Shown here: positions 12,915-23,200 of the stretch, piece by piece
Layout: each line of letters opens with the position of its first letter
Numbering within the stretch: the first letter of the stretch is position 1
Assembly (NCBI GenBank): GCA_030522415.1
Contig: CM060127.1
Coordinates: 13,191,646 to 13,255,645 of the forward strand
Origin: Channallabes apus
Taxonomy: Eukaryota; Chordata; Actinopteri; Siluriformes; Clariidae
Direction: 5' to 3'
Length of the DNA: 64,000 nt
Notes under the pieces: generated by a model
What the model saw: the letters and a program-made list of their open reading frames with translations, nothing else
Databases searched by the model: none
Told to the model about the DNA's origin: nothing
Translations under genes and position numbers: made by a program

Positions 12915-13022
12915 TTAGCACTCTGTCTGATGGCTGGACATAGACAAAGGGCTGTCCAGGGAGAAACTGGTGGGAGAGTGGTTTGCAGGACATCTTTTGA
13001 ACATGGAGGAAATGTAGAACGC
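12915..13022 (-). CDS. plpp3: plpp3-like exon 6 (C-terminus) and stop
   Basis: 35 codons plus TAA after an 84-bp intron (13023-13106). The acceptor is TTTGCAG. It starts [10 protein letters not shown], aligning with the VFFVSDLFK end of the last helix in PLPP3, then a Ser/Pro-rich cytosolic tail ending SSHQTEC. The tail is about the usual length but does not resemble the human PLPP3 tail. No AATAAA is evident within several hundred bases downstream. An ATTAAA variant lies at 12255-12250 (minus strand), so the 3' end is undetermined. Confidence 0.88.
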   Translation of the reverse strand, partial: AFYISSMFKRCPANHSPTSFSLDSPLSMSSHQTEC

Positions 13023-16000
13023 CTGCAAACGAGAGACACGGTGAGAAATGAGACCTCTGTCGGTGCAGTATATGTCAGTGCTATAATGGTGGCAAGGGTC
13101 TCGTACCACCCAGTACGCAGTGATTCCTCCCTGCAGGAAGCCGGTGAGGACATCAGAGGGATGATGGCGGTAATCTGAGATCCGGGTGAGCCCGGTGTAC
13201 ACAGCTAGCATCACCAACAGGAACTGCAGCAGCGGCCGCAACAGCCTCGCTCCGCGCCACGAGAACCGCGCCTGCAGGTAGAACTGAGACATGCAGACAG
13301 GACGTCACTCAGGTGCAAAGCCAGTTGTAGCTGTCATTTACTATACATTTACATTTAGACATTTAAAAAAGTGCTTTGAAGTTTCAGTCACTGGATTTAT
13401 CCGTACACTGATTACTAGGTCAAGTAGCATCAGACAGTCAGACAATGTTGGGTATGTGTGTTTTTTTTCCTGGTAACTGGTATTTAGCTTTCTTTTTTAG
13501 TTTTTAGCCTACTAATACCATGACTACTAACATTAATGCTACCACCACTACTACTAGGCTTCAGTGCGCTGCGATTGCGGATGGACACCGAGCTTAACAA
13601 AGCCTGCGATTCACATATACAGCCAAAACACAACCACAGACAATGTGCCTTCTTACTGTACGCTTGAGGAAGTGGTTTCGGTTTCTTACAAGTACTCGAG
13701 AAAAGACTGGTTTGGTGATATGCCTGAGACGTGTAATAAAGGTGTCATGCACACTCAGCCGCGACCGGCACTAGGACCCGGAAGTAAGGCGGTCGCGAAG
13801 CTGAAAGCATAAAAGGAAACAAGATGGCGGCGCACATCGCTCTGTCATTGAGTTAAGCCCATGTCTGTTCGGAATCGTTCCAGTATATGTGAGTACTCAC
13901 TTTCTTGGTTATCTTTTCAGACTGAGTGTGTATTTATAGGACTAGGGTTAGATTGTGTCTTTCCTGTGCTCATTGAGTGTGAGAGTCCTTATAGTAAATC
14001 GCGTGATTATCCTGCCTGCTCGTGTTTATCCGCGTTTGGGTTTACCATTCACGCTACAGGGCTAACTGCTAAGGCTATCTGTTCATCCCGGTTAGTTCGT
14101 GACAGATAGCACGATCATCATTCTGGTCATCCCGGTTAGTTCGTGACAGAATGACAGAGCCAGCAGTAAACCCAGCGGATTACGCCCGCCTTCACGGTGT
14201 GGTTGACCAGCATGCTTTGCTCATTAATGCGCTAACCGCGGAGCTCGATTCTCTGCGCCGGAGTGTCCGAGACACCGCAGCCTTGCGCCGCGAGGTCGCG
14301 GAGCTTAGGCAGGAGAACGCGGGCCTTCGGGCGGCGGTTAGTGGGCTGGCTAGCGGTACGCGGCACCGCACCACCCCCCCCCCCCCTTCTGACATTTTTC
14401 TAGCTCTTCCAGATAAATGGGTTGGCACGGATGGGAAATGCAGTGTGTTTTTAACATCGCTGGAACTGGTGTTTGAGTTCAATGCCACCAAGTACTCCAC
14501 CGACCGGCTGCGCATTGCACTCCTCGTCTCGTTGCTATCAGGGCAGGCAGCAGAGTGGGCCACGGCAGTCTTGCGTGCTGACACAGACACTACGCACTCA
14601 TATAATGAATTCACCCGTCAGCTCAAGCTAACATTTGAACATCCCGCGGGCGAGGTGGAGACCGACACAAAGCTCTACCACCTGCAACAGGGAGGACTGT
14701 CCGTGAGTAGATATACCGCCGAGTTCCGGACCCTCGCTATCCAGATCTCCTGGGGAGACGCAGCTCTCCGGACGTCCTACTGTACTTCGAGGGGCTGGCT
14801 AATCGTATCAAAGACGAGCTAGCCGGACGAGAGCTCCCAGCCACACTGGAAGGGCTAATCCAGCTAGCCCTCCGGATCGATCAGCGCCTTCTCTCTCGTC
14901 CAAAGCCAGCACCTCGAACCCTGCCGCCACCATCCACTTATACCCACACTGCACCAAGACCACCACCCACCGTCACCACAGCTTTTCCTGGACGTGTCGG
15001 ATCTCCACCCCCTGCCGTGGTTGACACCGGAGCCGGGGAACCCATGCAACTAGGGCGCGCCTCCCTGACCGTGGCGGAACGCCAGAGACGTTACCGCGAG
15101 GGACTGTGCGCCTATTGTGGCTCAGCAGCGCACCACCGAGCCACCTGCCCGTCTCGTCCGGGAAACGCCCAGACCCGGTGAGAGATAGGAGAGACTCCCC
15201 GGGTACCATCCACCTCTCCGCCACCACCGATCACACCGCCACTCGACTCACGGTTCAGGTAACCCTCCACCTTGGCCACAAACGGGTCAGAAGTGCCGCG
15301 TTCATCGATTCCGGTGCCGCGGGTAACTTCATTGACTCAACATACGCCAGAGAATTCGGGGTAAAGATTGAGGCGTTATCCCAGCCAATGAGGATCATCT
15401 CAGTCGACGGGCGGCCCCTCTCATCCAGCCCCATCACCCAGCAGACTCTACCCATCACTCTCGTCCTCGGCCAACATCAGGAGTCCATACAATTTCACCT
15501 CACACCCATATCATCTCCACCCATCATCCTCGGCTATCCCTGGCTCTTACAGCACGACCCACTCATCTCCTGGTCTCAGAACCGGATCCTTCAATGGGGG
15601 CCGACCTGTACCGACTTATGCCTACAGGCCCAGGCTGGGACGTGTTCCAGGGAGTCCGAGGCCCCCGACGTCGACATCCACGCCATTCCTCCACCATATC
15701 GAGACCTGGCTGAAGTGTTCTGTAAACGCCGGGCCAGCCACCTTCCACCTCACCGACCCTACGACCTAGCCATTGAGCTCCAGCCAGGCTCCAGCCCCCC
15801 CCGCGGCCATCTCTACTCCCTCTCTACCAACGAGACCCAGGCTATGGAGGAGTATGTCACCAACGACCTGCGAAATGGCACCATCAGGCCCTCCTCTTCG
15901 CATCATTCGAATCGTCACCCTCTGCCTCTCACCAACTCAGCCCTGGACGCCCTCTCTGGTGCCACCATGTTCACTAAGTTGGACCTCCGGAGCGCCTACA

Positions 16001-19000
16001 ACTTGGTGCGCATCAGAGAGGGTGATGAGTGGAAGACAGCCTTCATCACCCCTACCGGACACTATGAGAGCCTGGTCATCCCATTTGGTCTCTGTAACGC
16101 ACCCTCGGCCTTCCAAGCTTTCATCAACGATGTCCTCAGGGACATGCTAGGCCGATGGGTGTTTGTTTATCTGGATGACATTTTAATTTATTCACACACC
16201 CCCACTGAACACACCAAACACGTTCGAGCTGTCCTTAAGAGATTGCTCGCCCACCAGCTGTACTGTAAGCTGGAGAAGTGTGCTTTTCACGAGCACTCCA
16301 CCACGTTCCTGGGTTTTGTCATCTCGCCCCAGGGTGTGGCCATGGACCCGCAGAAGCTGGAGGTTGTACGTCACTGGCCCCTACCCAGGACACTCAAACA
16401 GCTCCAACGCTTTCTCGGGTTTGCGAACTTTTATCGTCGCTTTATCCGGGGCTACAGTACAGTTGCAGCACCGCTCACTGCACTTACCAGGCTCTCCAAC
16501 AGTTCCTTTCGACTCAACCCTACCGCCATCTCAGCTTTTCATCGACTCTGTCATCTGTTCACCACCGCACCCATCCTGCTTCATCCAGATGCCAGCCAAC
16601 CGTTCGTTGTGGAGGTGGACGCGTCGGAGGTGGGCGCCGGCGCTGTTCTCTCCCAACGAGGTCCAGACCAGAAGCTGCACCCATGTGGCTTCTACTCCAA
16701 AAAGTTTAACCCCACTCAGCAGCGATACGGTGTGGGGGACCGCGAACTGCTGGGCATAAAGTGGGCCTTGGAGGAGTGGCGTCACTGGCTCCAGGGCGCC
16801 AGTGAGCCATTCATCGTCTGGACGGACCACCAAAACCTGATCACCATCCGCAGTTTGAAGCAGTTGAACCCACGACAGGCACGGTGGGCACTGTTCTTCG
16901 AACAATCCAACTTCCACCTCTCGTACCGCCCGGGGTCGAAGAACACCAAGGCTGACGCCCTCTCCCGGCAACACGAGCGAGAGACGCCCCGGGCGGACCC
17001 CGTGCCTGTCCTTCCACCTACCCGCATCATCGCACCCCTGCAGTGGAACCTGGAGACGAGGTCTTCGTCCCCGAACGACTCCGAACTGAGGTCCTCCAGT
17101 GGGGCCATTCGTCACCCGTCGCAGAACACCAGGGAAGCCGGAGAACCACCACCTTCATCGGCCGGGCTTTCTGGTGGCCCTCCATGAGAAGGGAAATCAC
17201 AGAGTTCGTTCGGGCGTGCCCAATGTGTGCCAGGGCGAAGGACATTAACCAACCAACTCCAGGGGAACTCCAACCACTCCCAGTTCCCCGTCGACCCTGG
17301 TCCCACATTGCCGTGGATTTCATCACGGGCCTGCCGGATTCAGATGGAAGAGACGTCATCCTGACCATTGTGGATCGCTTCTCCAAGGCAGTGCACCTGG
17401 TGGCCCTTGCCGGACTCCCGTCAGCGAAGGAGACAGCCGAGCTGATTCTGGAACACGTAGTCCGATTGCATGGGTTCCCAAAGGACATCGTCTCGGACAG
17501 AGGTCCCCAGTTCACCGCCCGGTTCTGGAAGGCCTTCTGCCGTCTGATCGATTCGTCCTGCAGTTTGTCTTCCGGCTACCACCCTCAGACGAACGGTCAG
17601 ACGGAGCGAACCAACCAACAGCTGGAGCGCTACCTGAGATGTTTTGTGTCGGACCGCCAGCGCTCCTGGGCCCGCTACCTCAAGTGGGCCGAGTTATCCC
17701 ATAACCTCCATGTCTCCTCAGCCACCAACCTGATCCCATTTGAGGTGTGCTATGGTTTCCAGCCTCCAATGTTCACCCACCAGGAACCGGAGGTTGACGT
17801 ACCATCGGCCCAACAGTTGGTTCGCCGGTGCCGGCGGCTATGGCACCAAGCCAACCTCGCCATCCGACGCACCAACGCCAACTACGTGGCCCAACACCGC
17901 CGCCGGCACCCCCCGGGACGATTGTACCACGTAGGTGACAAAGTGTGGCTATCAACCAGGAACCTCCACCTGCACACCGAATCCAAAAAATTATCACCAA
18001 GATTCATCGGGCCATACCGCATCACACTCAGGATCAACCCTGTCACCTACCGGCTCCAGCTGCCTGCGGCGCTCCGGATCCACCCCGTCTTCCATACCTC
18101 ACAGTTGAAACCATTCACCACCTCACCCATGGTTCCACCCACCCCCCCTGCTCCTCCTCCCCGAGTCATTGACGGCGGTCCCGCCTACACCGTGCGACGG
18201 ATCCTCGACTCGCGCCCTCGGGGCAGGGGCACCCAGTATCTGGTCGACTGGGAGGGCTACGGCCCCGAGGAGCGGTCCTGGGTTCCGGCTCGCTTCATCC
18301 TCGACTCCGGGCTCATTAGGGACTACCGTCACCGGGTATCCTCCACCGCTGGACCGTCCGGAGTCGGTCCTGGACGGGGGGGTACTGTCATGCACACTCA
18401 GCCGCGACCGGCACTAGGACCCGGAAGTAAGGCGGTCGCGAAGCTGAAAGCATAAAAGGAAACAAGATGGCGGCGCACATCGCTCTGTCATTGAGTTAAG
18501 CCCATGTCTGTTCGGAATCGTTCCAGTATATGTGAGTACTCACTTTCTTGGTTATCTTGGTTTCTTGGACTGAGTGTGTGTTTATAGGACTAGGGTTAGA
18601 TTGTGTCTTTCCTGTGCTCATTGAGTGTGAGAGTCCTTACAGTAAATCGCGTGATTATCCTGCCTGCTCGTGTTTATTCGCGTTTGGGTTTACCATTCAC
18701 GCTACAGGGCTAACTGCTAAGGCTATCTGTTCATCCCGGTTAGTTCGTGACAGATAGCACGATCATCATTCTGGTCATCCCGGTTAGTTCGTGACAAAAG
18801 GTTTGTATTTATTCTAAAACATACTCGATTTAAATATATATTCCTGAGAAATCTGAGAAAGATCTGAGCTCATTACTGAAACCAGCTGGAGGGAACAGAT
18901 TGGTGGAAGTAAAGTGTTTTTAAAAAATGTTTTCATCAGTTTATTAGTGTCTGATGCTGAGCGGATATAGAGGATATACAGTATTCTGACTTTTATTCAT

Positions 19001-19877
19001 TTGATATTTTTTCATTCATATTTTCCGTGTCACTTACAGACATAGAAAAGATTACAAATAATAATAATAAGGATAAAGAAACATTTTTGTCATGTAGTGT
19101 ATTTTAATGTATTTGTCTGTCACCTGTCTGTGATACATTACATTATAGCTGTGTAGAATTTACTGTTATGACAAAAGTACTTCCCTATAATAACTGTTAG
19201 TAGTCGTATTTTAATCGTCATTTCTAAACCTTTTTGCTAATTCCAATAATTCTGCGTAATCTGACATCTCTTTTCCTTATAATCTCGTGACGAGAGTTAT
19301 TAAATCAGTGCAACTCTTTTCACCATGCTGTCACATGATATCTGTTTCAGGTGTGTACTTAATGTAACTGATATTTCCTGCACAAAGATCTTTCCTGCTG
19401 CACTTATTGTTAGTCTGCATTAAACGTAGCCATTAGGCGAAACCGAATCTGAACGAGCACTTAACCACTTCAGAACTGTTTATCAGCGCCGCCTGCGATT
19501 CAGGTCACTCGCCTGCGTGCACGGTTTCTCACTGTAGTCCGTCTGTTGCCTTAGGGAAAGTGCCATGTAAGTTCCTATTTGGTGATGGACAGGTTAAAGG
19601 GTGGCAATACTCAGGAACAGGTCAGACCCTGGCAGCCTGGCCCGAGATCTCAAAAGGTCCTTAATCAGCTGTCTGTCGTTTCCAGGTCTCTCTCTCTCTC
19701 TCTAATCAGTGCTGCAGCTCGGCCGGCCTGACCGGAGAAGTGAACCCACGAATGCACGGGCAAGAAGAATGGAATAAAACGACTCATTTTCAGGGAGAGA
19801 GTCCCAAAATCACAGTCACCTCCTGACACATGACTGGCACAAAGTCCAAGAGGGAGGAAGAGAAAGAGAAGAATTAA

Positions 19878-19911
<34 letters not shown>

Positions 19912-20122
19912 TGGAGAAAAGCAGCTTTGAGTATGGGTGAGTGTCATGTCATTTTTCCCTTTTCTTTCTCCATTGGAGCAGAGAGAGAGAGAGAGAGAGA
20001 GAGAATGCAGAAGGAGAGAGATAGATATGCAAGAGACAGAAGCAGAAAGAGACAAAAACAGACATGCAAAAAGGGAGACAGAAAGAGAAAGAAATATACA
20101 ACTTAAGAAATAGAAAAAAAAG

Positions 20123-20162
<40 letters not shown>

Positions 20163-20260
20163 GGGTCAGTAGTGAAAGAATCCTGTCCATCTCTCAGCAG
20201 GCCAAAGCCCTCCTCCCATCTCTCCACTCTACAACCCAACCCATATCAAAACAAGGCTTC

Positions 20261-20296
<36 letters not shown>

Positions 20297-23200
20297 CATC
20301 CATTCTCTTTCTCTATCTATTCATCTAACTTTTGGAGAACTTTCTCTTTTTTCGCCTTGCCTTTGCCCTTTCTCTTTCGCTTGAAACAAGATGCCTTTGG
20401 GGATGTGGTGTTCTCAGACCCTTTTCCTTTCACTCTGTGTGTGTGTGTGAGTGTGAGTGTGTTTGCATGTTTGTTTGTAAGTGAAAAGCAGACATTTTTG
20501 GCAGTCTCCCATATGGCAGCAGTGGAGGCCTACAGCGGTAAATCTCATCAGCGCTGTGGAACCAGTACACTCCGTAATTAAAGCTCAGATACATCTGTTG
20601 GCTGAATGTCTGTGCATGTATGTTTCTCTCTCTGTCAGTGTTTGTGTGTGTATGTGCGTGTGTGACTACTCACAGCAAGGTAAAGCAGTGTGTACATGGC
20701 GAAAGAGGCGTGGCCGGAGAAGAAGGACTTCCTGTAAAAGAGGAAAAAGCAGGAAACAATGAATACACTGGCGGAGTCCGGGGCCAGAGGTTCCACCCTG
20801 ACATCTGCAGTTCATCACGTCCACGTCATGCACATCTGTTTAGCATCTGCATTCTTATTCCGCAACGAAAAACAATTCAAACGTCCCTAATCAAGTTAAA
20901 CACTCTTCTTCTTCTCTTTTCTGTTGTTATATATCAAACAAAACACTCCGCACTGTTCTCTTAGAGAAAAATAATCAAGGCATGGTGACCTCGATAGTGC
21001 TGAAGTTCACCGGTAACACTGCAAAGCTGATTATATGCTCTGTTGGTCGTGTACCTCATGTAATACTTGCCGTAGTAAAGAATGGTACGTGCACTTTCCA
21101 TCTATTTCTAGTTACATGTAAGGTGTTATTTTCTGCAGCCTCTCTCTCACCTGGCTTCCTCCTCTTCTTTAGCGGTGCAGTTACATTTCACGGAATACAC
21201 ATAATCCCCGGGTGAGCAGTTCAGCGTCTCGTACGTCACGTTACACACCGCTAAAAAGTTGGGTCGGAGCCGGCCCACGCTCAGCTTGGCCATGTTGGTC
21301 AGCGATTGACCGATGCAGCAGCCGAACAGGAAGCTGCCCAGCTCTTTGTAGAGGGAGGAGATGTAGGGGTTACGTATGAAGGCACGGGAGTTCACACGCC
21401 GGGAACGGACACAGTAACATTCAGCCAGGGCGATCTGAAAAGCACCACACACACACACACACACACACACAGAACTTCAGTGCAACGTTGATTTAATAAC
21501 CAAAGCTTTATTCTTATTAAGAGCACCAGCCACACAATACTTTGACTTTATAAGTATTGGCACCCTAGGACCCTTGGAAGAACCTTGCTGGATCCTGACC
21601 AATTGTCTGAATTATATCACATGCTAAACATAACTGGGTGGTATATTGGTTAGCAGTGTCGCCGTGCACCACCAGGGTCTGGGTTCGATTCCTACCCAGA
21701 TTTGATTTCCATCTCTGTGTACATGGAGTTTGGTATTTTGGGATAGGCTCCAGGGCCCCCCGCGACCCTAAATATAGGATAAAGTGGTATAAACGATGAG
21801 TGAGTCAGTGCGTCACACAATACTGTACTTTGACTTTATAAGTATTGGCACCCCAGGACCCTTGGAGGAAACTTGCTGGATCCTGATAGCTAATACACAC
21901 ATGCTGATTGTAACTGGGCGGCACAGTGGTGAAGTGGTTATGAAACATGACTCATTGATAACGTTGTGTCGTTATCAACGATGCAAATCCGTACAAAATT
22001 CTCTCATATAAATGCCGTCAGTACTGACAGAGCGACGATGCAGTGAATATCTGCTGTGAAGCAACCTTTGCTGATAATTTTAAACCACACAAAGGCATAA
22101 CGTGTCTCATCACTGCAACCCAGTAAACACTAAACATCTGTTGAAATTCAAACCAGAAAAAGAAAATGAAGGCTACTTAAAATAGAATAAGAACAGACAG
22201 GATGACAACCGAATACTTCATTAGCCATAAACGATAATAAAGTTTAATTGTACAACAGATGTTTATAGAATAAATCTGATAGTGAAGCCGTCACCATTCC
22301 TTCATGAAAGAATTCATTTTTTTATTTGTTCATTTGTTCATTTCATAGCTGCAATCTCTTATTTTAAATTTATCTTGAAGTTAGAGAATGTTAACTCGGT
22401 CATGCTACAGATAATGTAAAGCACTTCAGATTAAGCAAAGCTTAAAATAAACCTATTTGAAATCATTTCTGTAAATCAAATTCAAATCAAATTCAAATTT
22501 TATTTGTCACATGCACAGTCATAGACAGTACGACATGCAGTGAAATGCTTAGACCACTGCCCGTGACCTTAAAATAAAACACTATTAATAGGAAATAAAT
22601 ATGAAAAAGGAAATAGAAAGTAAATATAACTAAGAAGGAATAAAATATGTGTACAGTACAAAATATACAATATAAAAAGAAAAACCTAGCTGATATCCGA
22701 GTCCATTTCCCACAAAGAAATGTAATAAATAGACATGAATACGAATTTAAAATAGATGACCTTGGAACCAGGTCTGCGTGATTCTTGCTAAAATGTGAAT
22801 CAGGATGTTTTCTCAATGGGAACTGAGATCATAAATTTATGATTAAAAAAATACTACAGACGGCATGTGATTTCTTTCATAACTCACTAACCAGGAAATT
22901 GGCTGCGTGTATAAATAGGGACGTGTATTTTTAACGTGGAACAAACAGAGCAACAGGACACGGCAGGTAAAGACATTAAGCTACTGTTGTTCTGGGTGTT
23001 CCATGAAGAGATATCATCTCTGGCAGCACTCGCCAAAGTCATTGTGCAGATCAGATGGTGTGTACGTGTGTGTGACTGTGTGTGTGTCTTACTGTTAGGC
23101 CTGTAATAATGATTCCTCCGGTGATAAGCACACTGTCGGGGATCACCTCCTTCTCTTTGTGGGGGTAAGTGATGCTCGCGTCTCCGCAGAAGAAGCCTCT

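Larger units (their letters stand above)
13743..18796 (+). mobile_element. Ty3/gypsy chromovirus LTR retrotransposon, full length, defective
   Basis: 5,054 bp in plpp3 intron 4, antisense to the gene. LTRs start TGTCA and end TGACA. The target duplication AAAGG is present at 13738-13742 and 18797-18801. Order: LTR, self-priming site, gag with CCHC knuckle, aspartic protease, RT, RNase H, integrase, chromodomain, polypurine tract, LTR. That order and the chromodomain place it in the chromoviruses, probably near the fish sushi-type clade. There is no envelope ORF. LTRs differ by about three substitutions plus one small complex indel, so insertion is fairly recent, yet gag and pol carry three lesions. 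It would need proteins from another copy to move. Confidence 0.97.

Noticed and set aside
12866..13153. Alternative minus-strand frame across exons 5 and 6
   Set aside because: It is out of frame with the PLPP homology. The exon 5/intron/exon 6 model gives an ungapped match to the family.
14192..17515. Long minus-strand ORFs within the retrotransposon (e.g. 14614-14192, 17115-16531)
   Set aside because: Shadows of the GC-rich gag and pol frames on the other strand.
13743..18796. Endogenous retrovirus with an envelope gene
   Set aside because: No frame between integrase-chromodomain and the 3' LTR; the polypurine tract follows pol directly.
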